From NCBI GenBank assembly GCA_046481785.1, contig JAWOJF010000135.1:1-8455 (forward strand): 8,455 bases of DNA, in the 5' to 3' direction. The notes under the pieces were generated by a model. The model was not told the DNA's origin. It did no database searches and saw nothing but the letters and a program-made list of their open reading frames with translations. Shown here one piece after another: positions 1 through 5,248 of the stretch. The position numbers and the translations under genes were made by a program. This stretch comes from JAWOJF01 sp046481785. GTDB taxonomy: Bacteria; Bacteroidota; Ignavibacteria; Ignavibacteriales; Ignavibacteriaceae. Each line of letters begins with the position of its first letter. Position 1 is the stretch's first letter.

Positions 1-138
1 CGCCGGCTGGCCGGCCGGGACCGCCTTCGGGCCGATGACCCGGACCATGTAGATGTAGGCGCCGGTCAGGAACGCAACCAGCACCCAGACTTCCGGGTGC
101 CACTGGTAGCGCCAGGGATCGAGGACTTGGGCGAGCAT
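1..138 (-). CDS. CtaG-like cytochrome c oxidase assembly protein, N-terminal part (runs off window)
   Basis: I translated 46 codons from an ATG at 136-138 leftward to the window edge; the rest lies outside. The protein begins MLAQVLDPWRYQWHPEVW and continues into a hydrophobic stretch (about residues 17-34), then a VRVIGPKAVPAGQP segment. A short N-terminus with W..HPEVW followed by a first membrane helix resembles actinobacterial members of the caa3-type CtaG family, multi-pass membrane proteins that help assemble the copper centre of haem-copper oxidases. A GGAGG-like ribosome site lies about 10 bases upstream of the ATG. The gene follows subunit IV by 24 bases, and its place after oxidase subunits III and IV supports the call. 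Only a fragment is visible, so family assignment rests on the N-terminus and context. Base composition is GC-rich, like 139-823 and unlike the rest of the window. Confidence 0.66.
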   Translation of the reverse strand, partial: MLAQVLDPWRYQWHPEVWVLVAFLTGAYIYMVRVIGPKAVPAGQPA

Positions 139-162
139 GGGGGGTGCCCCTCCGAGGGTCGG

Positions 163-507
163 TCAGTCGATGAAGAAGTGGAACGTGGTGAGCATCACCG
201 AATAGAGCACGACTGCACCGACCAGGCCCAGGTAGAACATCACGCCGAAGAGCCTGCTGTCGAACTTGAGGTGCATGAAGTAGCTCACCACGATGAAGAA
301 CTTGAGCGCCATCATGATCAGCAGTGCCGGCACGAGGAACGAGCCCAGCCCGTCGACCTCGGTGGCAGCGACTTCCAACGCGGTCAGCACCGCCAGGATG
401 AGGGCGATGACGATGTACCCCCGGTCGGAGACGTCGTGCGCTTCGGAATGGTCGTGCGCTGGCACGGCGGCGGTGTCTTCGGGAAGGACGTTCTGCTGTG
501 AGGTCAT
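163..507 (-). CDS. Cytochrome c oxidase subunit IV (prokaryotic COX4-type small subunit)
   Basis: This complete 114-residue protein is a small membrane subunit of an aa3-type haem-copper oxidase. It has a polar, histidine-containing N-terminal tail (residues 1-28). Three predicted membrane helices follow (about 30-48, 56-77 and 88-109). The conserved core reads ALEVAATEV, then LLIMMALKFFIVVSYFMHLK, then FDSRLF, which is the usual pattern of the bacterial COX4 family; the length is also normal. The ATG at 505-507 is one base past the subunit III stop codon (509-511), so the two are probably translationally coupled. The CtaG-like gene follows after 24 bases. In the enzyme this subunit has no cofactor ligands and is thought to stabilise subunits I and III. 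GC-rich codon use suggests an actinobacterial source. Confidence 0.88.
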   Translation of the reverse strand: MTSQQNVLPEDTAAVPAHDHSEAHDVSDRGYIVIALILAVLTALEVAATEVDGLGSFLVPALLIMMALKFFIVVSYFMHLKFDSRLFGVMFYLGLVGAVVLYSVMLTTFHFFID

Positions 508-508
508 G

Positions 509-853
509 TCAGGCGGGGATCAGGTAGACGAGGGTGAAGATGACGATCCAGACGACGTCGACGAAGTGCCAGTAGAGCCCGACCATCTCGACGGTCTCGG
601 CCTTGTCGCCGACGATCCTGCCCTTGGCGAGCATGCCGACGAGTGACAGCAACATGATGATGCCGACCGCGACGTGGACCCCGTGGAATCCGGTGAGCGT
701 GTAGAAGCTCGACGAGAACAGGCTGGTGGTGTAGCCGAGACCCTCACGGTAGAAGACCGTGAACTCGTACACCTGACCGGCGAGGAACAGCCCACCGAGC
801 AGCGCCGTCACGGTGAGCCATCTCTTTACATGCCATACATACAATTCATCCAT
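509..853 (-). CDS. ctaE: Cytochrome c oxidase subunit III, 5'-truncated at a composition breakpoint
   Basis: The open frame gives 114 residues, but only about residue 12 onward looks like oxidase subunit III. The visible part has a helix ending LAGQVYEF (about 13-31), then the family hallmark FYTLTGFHGVHVAVG (50-64) leading a second helix. The last helix begins YWHFVDVVWIVIFTLVYL (94-111), the classic subunit III C-terminus. Bacterial subunit III normally has about 190-200 residues or more, so roughly the first half is missing. The first codons (MDELYVWHVKR) use AT-rich triplets and match no subunit III sequence I know; they belong to the DNA right of the breakpoint near 820-828, so the ATG at 851-853 is fortuitous. 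Intact subunit III binds subunit I in the membrane and helps sustain proton uptake. Subunit IV starts one base after its stop. Confidence 0.85.
   Translation of the reverse strand: MDELYVWHVKRWLTVTALLGGLFLAGQVYEFTVFYREGLGYTTSLFSSSFYTLTGFHGVHVAVGIIMLLSLVGMLAKGRIVGDKAETVEMVGLYWHFVDVVWIVIFTLVYLIPA
818..830. other. Abrupt composition breakpoint, probable assembly chimera
   Basis: Left of this point the sequence is GC-rich and codes for an actinobacterial-type oxidase operon. Right of it the sequence is AT-rich and stays so to the end of the window. The change falls inside the subunit III reading frame: codons from TGG CTC ACC leftward fit the oxidase gene, while codons to the right do not. No insertion sequence, integrase, tRNA or target duplication is seen at the joint. 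A dispersed repeat begins about 55 bases to the right. A misjoined contig explains this best; a real transfer junction cannot be excluded from sequence alone. The exact base of the joint is uncertain by about five bases. Confidence 0.75.
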
Positions 854-881
854 AAAAGTCTCTGCTTAAACCAACCGAAAT

Positions 882-966
882 ATCTCCGTGGAACTCTGTG
901 TTAATCTCCGTGTCTCTCTGTGTAACTTTTTAATTACACTGAGTGCCCACAGGAGATAAAATCATT
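882..966. repeat. Long palindromic dispersed repeat, copy 1 (internally deleted)
   Basis: Bases 887-944 are identical over 58 bases to 3038-3095. The match extends left to 882/3033 with one mismatch, at 886. A second shared block (GGAGATAAAATCATT) lies at 952-966 here and 3122-3136 in the other copy. Between the blocks this copy has 7 bases and the other has 26, so about 19 bases of the right palindrome arm are missing here. It lies just downstream of the AraC-family gene and close to the breakpoint. See 3033-3127 for the full hairpin. Confidence 0.85.
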
Positions 967-986
967 GTACAGGTTACATTTTCCAT

Positions 987-1826
987 CTATCCGGAAGGGG
1001 GATAATCCGGGCCTGGATTAATAATATACTCATCTTTTTTACTGATAAGTACATTGGGTGTTTCGCCGGTAAAGTATTTGAAGTCCCTTATAAAGTGTGC
1101 CTGATCTGAATAGCCTGCGGTAAAGGATACCTCGCTTAAGTTAATCCTTCTACCCGAATTAATCATACGGTTAACCTCGTTAAGCCTTACTATCCTCATA
1201 TAACGCTTTGGTGATATTCCTATTTTCTGCTTAAACTCTCTTTCAAGCTGGCGTGCGCCGATGTATACCTTCCCGGCAAGTTCGTTAATTGAAAGCATCC
1301 CTTTGTGCTTTCTTATTATTTCAACAGCATTGTTAAGATAATAAAGGTTTATCCTGTTCCTGCTGATATTACCGGATATAAATTTTTCACTTAATGATAT
1401 CATTTCAAATACGGTTTTAGCTTCAGTTAAGCGTGATGAATACTCGCGGAAAGTTTTACCGGTTATTGATTCTGCATCTGCAAAATCCTCCCGCATTTCC
1501 GAAGCAGGCATACCGAATATATGATATATCCCTTCCGGCTTAAACCGGATACCGAATACTTTAACCTCTTTCCTGAAATGGACATCATATGGTTTTGTAA
1601 ATAGTCCTACCATCAGGTACTTTGGAGAAGGTGCGTAACCGGTTCCCTGCAGCAGTTCACAATGAAATTCATTCAGATGAATGATAAGCTCAACATAACC
1701 GTTTGGTATAGTTTTTTGAGAGAGCAGGTTTGTTCCGGAGTTTACATTAAAAGTCCCTGTCCAGAAAAACTGAATGTAGGGGCTTAACGCCGGCGCCGGC
1801 TTATATTCTCTAAAAATTATACTCAT
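987..1826 (-). CDS. AraC-family transcriptional regulator with DUF6597-type N-terminal domain
   Basis: The 279-residue protein is a probable DNA-binding regulator. Residues about 5-110 resemble the DUF6597 sensor-like domain that often precedes AraC helix-turn-helix regions: SPYIQFFW (15-22), PNGYVELIIHL (41-51) and VFGIRFKPEGIYHIFG (90-105). The C-terminal AraC domain spans about 165-260. Its first helix-turn-helix is around SINELAGKVYIGARQLEREFKQ (179-200) with the usual GISPKRYMRIVRL linker. The second is at LSEVSFTAGYSDQAHFIRDFK (230-250), followed by FTGETP. The usual order and length are intact. It is the last gene after the DUF3237 and cupin genes on the same strand, 156 bases behind the cupin gene with a hairpin between. 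It may control those genes, but its ligand and targets cannot be read from sequence. The ATG at 1824-1826 has no strong Shine-Dalgarno. Confidence 0.9.
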   Translation of the reverse strand: MSIIFREYKPAPALSPYIQFFWTGTFNVNSGTNLLSQKTIPNGYVELIIHLNEFHCELLQGTGYAPSPKYLMVGLFTKPYDVHFRKEVKVFGIRFKPEGIYHIFGMPASEMREDFADAESITGKTFREYSSRLTEAKTVFEMISLSEKFISGNISRNRINLYYLNNAVEIIRKHKGMLSINELAGKVYIGARQLEREFKQKIGISPKRYMRIVRLNEVNRMINSGRRINLSEVSFTAGYSDQAHFIRDFKYFTGETPNVLISKKDEYIINPGPDYPPSG

Positions 1827-1839
1827 GTTTAAAATGTAT

Positions 1840-1876
1840 AAAAACTAAGAGATGCCCCTGCGCAGGGGGCAATCTC
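1840..1876 (-). terminator. Probable intrinsic terminator after the cupin gene, or leader hairpin of the AraC gene
   Basis: Read on the minus strand, a GC-rich stem forms between arms at 1876-1863 and 1861-1849 (GAGAT.GCCCC... with ...GGGGC.ATCTC). Its core is the perfect 14-base palindrome CCCCTGCGCAGGGG at 1855-1868. The T-rich run TTAGTTTTT follows. The stem lies about 105 bases past the cupin stop and about 20 bases before the AraC ATG, so it could end the upstream transcript or act as an attenuating leader. Confidence 0.5.
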
Positions 1877-1982
1877 ATTATAAATTTTGTACCTGGATTA
1901 TTTTTAAATTATTAAAAATAATTTAAGAAACCAATATGGTCCTTGCAGAACGGACATTCTTATCTTTAGGTCTGCTTACAGA

Positions 1983-2414
1983 TCAGCCCATTTGTTCAGC
2001 AAGCATTTCTGTGCTGACCGTTTTTAGTCCAAGAGGAAGCCATGTATTTTCAAATACGGCTGTAATGTTATTTCCGCCTCCAAAGAAGCCGAGTACTTTT
2101 GCTTTACCAGTACCTGTGTTTTTGAAATTATGCGGCACTAATTTAGGTACCAGCAGCAAGTCCCCCGCTGAGGCATTCTCTTTTTCTTCTCCTACAGTTG
2201 CTTCAACACTACCTTCAATTATATAGAGTTGCTCCTCAAGGCTGTCGGTATGTGTGCCAAGTTCATCGCCCGGGTTAAGTTCAAAATATACTGCCGCGGT
2301 TTCCTGTGCTCCATGAGGTGCAAAAATTGGGAATGTTGACCTGGCTTTTTGCTTCGGGTTTTCCATTGCATATAATTCAGTTAATTCTGCGGTGTTTAAA
2401 TTTACTTTTACCAT
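1983..2414 (-). CDS. Small single-domain cupin protein
   Basis: The 143-residue protein has one cupin beta-barrel. Motif 1 fits the G(X)5HXH(X)3-4E(X)6G spacing at residues 49-68 (G49, H55, E61, G68), but the second histidine is replaced by D57. Motif 2 at 84-99 has G84, P90, H95 and N99, with leucine instead of glycine at 92. The remaining His-Asp-Glu-His set could still bind a metal, as in many small cupins, but the reaction is unknown. The barrel is followed by an FFGGGNNITAVFENTWLPLG tail (110-129). A strong ribosome site, AAAGGAG at 2421-2427, lies 7 bases before the ATG and settles the start. The DUF3237 gene ends 36 bases upstream, so the two are probably co-transcribed. It may be a sugar- or small-molecule-binding cupin or a dioxygenase-like enzyme; I cannot choose. 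Confidence 0.85.
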   Translation of the reverse strand: MVKVNLNTAELTELYAMENPKQKARSTFPIFAPHGAQETAAVYFELNPGDELGTHTDSLEEQLYIIEGSVEATVGEEKENASAGDLLLVPKLVPHNFKNTGTGKAKVLGFFGGGNNITAVFENTWLPLGLKTVSTEMLAEQMG

Positions 2415-2450
2415 TATATTTCTCCTTTCAAGAGTTTAATAATTAATTTA

Positions 2451-2924
2451 TTAATTAGAATATCCTTTAACAGTTATTATTCCGGTAAACATATTTACCT
2501 CGCCGATTCCCCAGACCTGCTTTTTATTAAGCCATTCATAACGGGGTGAGGCGGTGGAAAAGTTCATATTAAGATGAAGTTTTGCATACCCGGCGGGATC
2601 CGGAGTTAATACGCCGCTTTCGTTTAGTGCGATTGATTCGCCGTCGCTGGTAATTATAGTAGCCTGTATGTTAAGCATAAACTTGCCGTCCGCACGCACT
2701 TCAAGAAAATCAACTCCTTTAATAACACCGTTGATATTTTCCCCTGTGATATTTCCTTCAAAAGCGATATCAAACCGGGCTCCCTGCAGAGGGGGCTGTA
2801 TATTCCCCGAAGTAAACGTTTTCCAGCTAAAACCATATTCGGTAATGGTTGTCTGGTGCACTGTTTCATCAAAAATATGAGTTATAGAAGATGTTATATC
2901 CAGTTGAACATCCTGCGTATTCAT
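2451..2924 (-). CDS. DUF3237-family protein
   Basis: This 157-residue protein has no signal peptide or membrane helix. The DUF3237 pattern is visible from about residue 45: a GARFDIAFEGNITGENINGV region, DFLEVRADGKFMLNIQATI (72-90), TSDGESIALNESGVL (92-106), and the closing SPRYEWLNKKQVWGIGEV (126-143). These correspond to the family's conserved R.DG, T.DG..I and APRY.WLN segments. The molecular function of DUF3237 proteins is not established; they are compact beta-rich proteins often found next to small-molecule metabolism genes. It is first in a set with the cupin gene (36 bases downstream) and the AraC-family gene. The ATG at 2922-2924 has only a weak purine-rich AGAAAG upstream, and no clear promoter stands out. 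Assignment rests on motif resemblance recalled from the family, not on an alignment. Confidence 0.72.
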   Translation of the reverse strand: MNTQDVQLDITSSITHIFDETVHQTTITEYGFSWKTFTSGNIQPPLQGARFDIAFEGNITGENINGVIKGVDFLEVRADGKFMLNIQATIITSDGESIALNESGVLTPDPAGYAKLHLNMNFSTASPRYEWLNKKQVWGIGEVNMFTGIITVKGYSN

Positions 2925-3032
2925 AATAAATTTCTTTCTTTATTAGTTAATGATTAATTACACTGTAAATTTATTTTTCTGAAAGCAGGAAGGATTGAAA
3001 AAAAACGACATAATTTGGGAGGGATTTTGCGG

Positions 3033-3127
3033 ATCTTCGTGGAACTCTGTGTTAATCTCCGTGTCTCTCTGTGTAACTTTTTAATTACACTGAGTTTCAC
3101 GGGGCAGACACAGGGTACCACGGAGAT
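3033..3127. repeat. Long imperfect palindromic dispersed repeat, copy 2 (full hairpin)
   Basis: The left arm (3033-3076) and right arm (3085-3127) pair through most of their length around an 8-base loop (3077-3084, CTTTTTAA). Well-paired blocks are GTGTAA with TTACAC at the base of the loop, the CTCCGTG/CACGGGG region, CTGTGT (3047-3052) with ACACAG (3108-3113), and the ends ATCTTCGTGG with CCACGGAGAT. The left arm is built from short related pieces (CTCTGTGTTA, CTCCGTG, CTCTCTGTGTAA). The 5' part of the copy at 882-966 is identical. It lies about 110 bases upstream of the DUF3237 gene. Similar CTCTGTGT/ACACAGAG repeats are scattered between genes in many environmental bacterial genomes. Confidence 0.85.
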
Positions 3128-3136
3128 AAAATCATT

Positions 3137-3393
3137 ACATCTTTCTGAAGAGTGTTTAGGTAGAGGATTATAATTTAATGTAACAACTTAATATATCCAC
3201 ACCTGAAGGGGTGCAGGGGCGGGTTGGGCGGAGATTCATTCAAAGCAAGTAGTTTAATGGATACTGATTTTTATCCCGGTTCACTGTCCATACATTGACC
3301 TACCAGGCTGCGCTAAACAGCTGCGCCCTGGCAGGCCCCTGCGCCCCGCCCGGGCGGGGATTAATTATCAGGTTTGTCTGTTTCATCTTTATA
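3137..3393. other. Gene-poor stretch between the MscS gene and the long palindrome
   Basis: No coding region is credible here. The stretch contains GC-rich islands in an AT-rich background: a G-rich run at 3208-3232 and a C/G-rich run at 3303-3360. An 11-base direct repeat with one mismatch, GGGCGGAGATT at 3226-3236 and GGGCGGGGATT at 3352-3362, links them. CCTACCAGG (3299-3307) and CCTGGCAGG (3327-3335) form imperfect inverted arms, and GCTGCGC occurs twice between them. These look like degraded interspersed repeats. Nothing else is recognisable. Confidence 0.5.
3344..3359. repeat. Perfect 16-base GC palindrome downstream of the MscS gene
   Basis: CCCCGCCCGGGCGGGG is self-complementary and lies 35 bases beyond the MscS stop codon. 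On the minus strand it is not followed by a T-run, so it is a weak candidate for an intrinsic terminator; it more likely belongs to the interspersed-repeat material around it. Confidence 0.7.
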
Positions 3394-4485
3394 TTAGCGG
3401 CTTACTACCTCTGTTTTCGGTTCTTCTATTCCGTTCACTTTATTCAGATAAAGTGTTTGTGTTGGGAATGCAAATTCAATTCCGCGGGACTCAAATTCCT
3501 TATATATTTTTAAATTAATTTCCTGCTGGGCATCTGCATATTTATTATAGTCAGAACTTAACACATAATAAACTACTTCATAAATTAAGCTAAAATCTCC
3601 ATAAGAAATAAAATGAGCACGGTCAAAAGTAGTATCGGGCACCCCTTCAACAATTTCTTTAAGTAATTTTCCTGCTTCAGCTACTTTTTCATACGGTGTA
3701 CTATATACTATCCCAAGCTTGAATATAACTCTTCTTCTTTCCATTCTTTTATAATTATGTATACGTGAGTTAACAAGATCGGTATTTGAAATTATTAATT
3801 GTTCACCGCTCAAACTACGAATCCTGGTAGTTTTAATTCCAATATATTCTATAGAACCAAGTTTATCACTTGAAAGGATAATAAAATCGCCAATCTGGAA
3901 GGGCCTGTCAAAAAATATTACAAAATAACTAAAGAGGTCGCCGAGAATAGTTTGAGCAGCAAGAGCAATGGCAATACCGCCAATTCCAAGTCCGGCAATT
4001 ACTGCGGAGATTTCAAATCCAAGATTATCCAGGAGGAAAATGAAACCGATAGCCCAAATAAAGAAACTGCCAAGGGTAATAATACCGCGTAATTGTTTTT
4101 CCCTGTTCTCAAGCTGTCCCTTTTTTGCCAGGTAAGAATGAATAATATATTTAAGAACAGAGATAATTAGTTTTATTATAAAGAATGTAACAAGAATTAC
4201 AGAAACAACACTCAGAGCCTTAGCAAGCTTGGGGTGAAGGATTAATGAATTTACGGCAGTATAAAATGCGCCAAAGTAAAGAAGAGGAATAACTGTTTTC
4301 TCTATTCCTCTTATTATAAAATCATCAATGGTAGAGTCGGTGCTTTCGGACCATTTTTTTATTCGCTTAAGTATTATACTTCTAAAGATATTTATAAATA
4401 TTATGCCGGCAATAAATATTAGTATTGCCGTTCCATATAACCACAGCGTATTGCCAAAATACTCCTGGTTTAAAAATCTCTGCAT
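3394..4485 (-). CDS. MscS-family mechanosensitive ion channel
   Basis: This 363-residue inner-membrane channel would open under membrane tension and release solutes on osmotic downshock. Hydrophobic helices lie at about 15-37, 63-82, 89-115 and 135-155. The pore-lining helix at 158-190 carries the glycine/alanine-rich signature GLGIGGIAIALAAQ (165-178), followed by the family motif FFDRPFQIGD (191-200). The beta domain follows (SIEYIGIKTTRIRSLSGEQLIISN, 211-234), and the soluble C-terminal domain ends in the typical IEFAFPTQTLYL (336-347). With four or five helices it is larger than E. coli MscS (286 residues, three helices) and resembles the mid-sized MscS homologues. An excellent ribosome site (GGAGG at 4493-4497) lies 7 bases before the ATG. 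It appears to be a single-gene unit, with its own promoter candidate at 4533-4561 and gene-poor DNA on both sides. Confidence 0.95.
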   Translation of the reverse strand: MQRFLNQEYFGNTLWLYGTAILIFIAGIIFINIFRSIILKRIKKWSESTDSTIDDFIIRGIEKTVIPLLYFGAFYTAVNSLILHPKLAKALSVVSVILVTFFIIKLIISVLKYIIHSYLAKKGQLENREKQLRGIITLGSFFIWAIGFIFLLDNLGFEISAVIAGLGIGGIAIALAAQTILGDLFSYFVIFFDRPFQIGDFIILSSDKLGSIEYIGIKTTRIRSLSGEQLIISNTDLVNSRIHNYKRMERRRVIFKLGIVYSTPYEKVAEAGKLLKEIVEGVPDTTFDRAHFISYGDFSLIYEVVYYVLSSDYNKYADAQQEINLKIYKEFESRGIEFAFPTQTLYLNKVNGIEEPKTEVVSR

Positions 4486-4532
4486 CGGTTAACCTCCAAT
4501 TTTATAAATTCGTAAGAATTGATCTTCAAATT

Positions 4533-4561
4533 AATATAATTTTAACCGGAAACAGAGACAA
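4533..4561 (-). promoter_or_regulatory. Candidate sigma-70-like promoter for the MscS gene
   Basis: On the minus strand TTGTCT (4561-4556) and TATATT (4538-4533) are separated by 17 bases and lie about 50 bases before the MscS ATG. Spacing and position fit a housekeeping promoter. The region is AT-rich, so chance matches are possible, and promoter consensus in this lineage may differ. Confidence 0.35.
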
Positions 4562-4720
4562 GGAGAACACAAATTTAAATTATATCTATAAAGATTATTA
4601 ATGAGGTTCGTTTCATATATGTCATTGTGGTGAATAAAGGTTTATTAACCCCAGATTTTAAAGTGTTGCAGAACTAATAATTTAAATGTCTTCTCCTTGA
4701 AATAGACTGTTTATTTATTG
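4562..4720. other. AT-rich intergenic stretch, no feature recognised
   Basis: No gene or clear hairpin is seen. GTTGCAGAACTA at 4665-4676 resembles the inner part of the MITE end at 4739-4750 (GTTGCATAACTA), which may be chance. Together with the repeats at 4721-5268 and the bare stretch 5269-5404 it makes up the gene-free interval of about 900 bases between the MscS gene and the B12-binding gene. Confidence 0.4.
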
Positions 4721-4773
4721 CCACGACATTTAGGGTCTGTTGCATAACTATAAATTATGGTGTTGAAAGGTTA

Positions 4774-4795
4774 ACACCTGATTTCAATCAGGTGT
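4774..4795. repeat. Hairpin inside the MITE-like element, left side
   Basis: ACACCTGATT (4774-4783) and AATCAGGTGT (4786-4795) form a perfect 10-base inverted repeat separated by only 2 bases. It shares the ACACCT core with the right-side hairpin at 4917-4944. Confidence 0.75.
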
Positions 4796-4916
4796 GAGAA
4801 AAAAATCCGGAAATTTCCTAACCGTTTTTACCTGTCCGCCGTGGCGGGACGGTTTTTGCAACAAATTCAGAAGTGGTAAACTGTTGAAACAGTTAAAAAA
4901 AATTTTTGTCTCCATA

Positions 4917-4944
4917 TTAACACCTCGATGAATCGAGGTGTTAA
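4917..4944. repeat. Hairpin inside the MITE-like element, right side
   Basis: TTAACACCTCGAT (4917-4929) and ATCGAGGTGTTAA (4932-4944) are perfect 13-base inverted arms separated by 2 bases. The inner half of each arm differs from the left hairpin (TGATT versus TCGAT) while pairing is kept. Confidence 0.8.
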
Positions 4945-5003
4945 CCTTTAATGAGTTATGCAACAGACCCTTTATGTCGTGGTTTAGGATTCCAAATATT
5001 TTT

Positions 5004-5061
5004 GGCTTTAGCCCCCGAAGGGTCGGGACACGCACAATTAAGGCAAATTGTGGCTAAAGCC
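5004..5061. repeat. Interspersed hairpin with GGCTTTAGCC arms
   Basis: GGCTTTAGCC (5004-5013) pairs with GGCTAAAGCC (5052-5061). A nested pair, CACAATT (5033-5039) and AATTGTG (5046-5052), lies within. The outer arm sequence recurs as part of the hairpin at 5186-5227, so both belong to one repeat family. Confidence 0.7.
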
Positions 5062-5081
5062 TCCATGCTTATTGTTTTCTC

Positions 5082-5102
5082 CCACGACTTTAAAAGTCGT
5101 GG
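5082..5102. repeat. Intact CCACGACTT hairpin
   Basis: CCACGACTT (5082-5090), a 3-base loop TAA and AAGTCGTGG (5094-5102) pair perfectly. It is near-identical in its outer seven bases to the palindrome interrupted at 4721-4982 and serves as the uninterrupted comparison for that site. Confidence 0.8.
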
Positions 5103-5135
5103 CAATTGATATTCTCTTCTTGTGAAGTTAAGGCT

Positions 5136-5153
5136 GAGTTGTGCAACAGACCC
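5136..5153. repeat. Solo terminal repeat related to the MITE-like element
   Basis: GAGTTGTGCAACAGACCC matches the right end of the element (4953-4970) at 17 of 18 bases, differing only at G5141 (A in the element). No partner end is found within the window at a suitable distance to the left beyond those of the 4733-4970 element. It lies between AGGCT (5131-5135) and AGCCT (5156-5160), which are reverse complements, again suggesting a palindromic site. Confidence 0.7.
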
Positions 5154-5185
5154 TTCAGCCTGGGGGACATGAACTAAGATTATAT

Positions 5186-5227
5186 GGGCTTTAGCCCTGA
5201 ATTAGCTTCAGTTCAGGGCTAAAGCCC
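5186..5227. repeat. Interspersed hairpin with perfect 16-bp arms
   Basis: GGGCTTTAGCCCTGAA (5186-5201) and TTCAGGGCTAAAGCCC (5212-5227) are exact reverse complements around a 10-base loop. It is the longest perfect stem in the window. No T-run follows on either strand, so it is read as a repeat and not a terminator. Confidence 0.85.
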
Positions 5228-5248
5228 CTGTTATGGTTCTTTAGGCTC

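Larger units (their letters stand above)
4733..4970. mobile_element. 238-bp MITE-like element with 17-bp terminal inverted repeats
   Basis: The ends GGGTCTGTTGCATAACT (4733-4749) and its exact reverse complement (4954-4970) bound an element with no transposase frame. Inside each end is a second inverted block, AAAGGTTAACACCT at 4766-4779 and its complement at 4936-4949, so the two halves are related beyond the tips. Internal hairpins lie at 4774-4795, 4879-4894 and 4917-4944, with an imperfect GC stem at 4834-4850 followed by GGTTTTT. Flanking TTTA duplications and the interrupted palindrome mark the insertion site. The GGG.CTGTTGCA tip recalls ends of some DDE-transposase insertion sequences, but I cannot name the parent family. 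It would need a transposase supplied from elsewhere. Confidence 0.75.
4721..4982. repeat. Palindrome split by an insertion in its loop
   Basis: CCACGACA (4721-4728) and TGTCGTGG (4975-4982) are perfect reverse complements, each separated from the element at 4733-4970 by TTTA (4729-4732 and 4971-4974). Removing the element and one TTTA restores CCACGACA-TTTA-TGTCGTGG, a hairpin closely similar to the intact one at 5082-5102. The two TTTA copies are therefore read as a 4-base target-site duplication. Confidence 0.8.

Noticed and set aside
97..501. Plus-strand open frame of 134 residues in the GC-rich part
   Set aside because: It is antisense to subunit IV, rich in H/E/D from the complementary codons, and typical of shadow frames in high-GC DNA.
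509..853. Subunit III as a naturally short protein starting at 853
   Set aside because: The first codons differ in composition and do not match the family; about half the protein is missing at the breakpoint.
1936..2226. Plus-strand open frame of 96 residues
   Set aside because: It lies antisense to the cupin gene, which has clear motifs and a strong ribosome site.
3295..3513. Plus-strand open frame of 72 residues over the GC palindrome
   Set aside because: It covers repeat DNA and the 3' end of the MscS gene in antisense; the hydrophobic stretch is a shadow.
4733..4970. Element as a small RNA gene or two terminators
   Set aside because: The hairpins could fold in RNA, but exact 17-bp terminal inverted repeats with a 4-base duplication fit a transposable element better, and no promoter or clear T-run after the stems was seen on the minus strand.
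4784..5035. 83-residue open frame on the minus strand across the MITE-like element
   Set aside because: It is made almost wholly of hairpin repeats and crosses the element's right end and target site; no ribosome site or recognisable domain.
5186..5227. 16-bp perfect stem as the terminator of the B12-subunit gene
   Set aside because: It is about 180 bases past the stop with no T-run on either strand, and its arm sequence recurs at 5004-5061, which fits an interspersed repeat.
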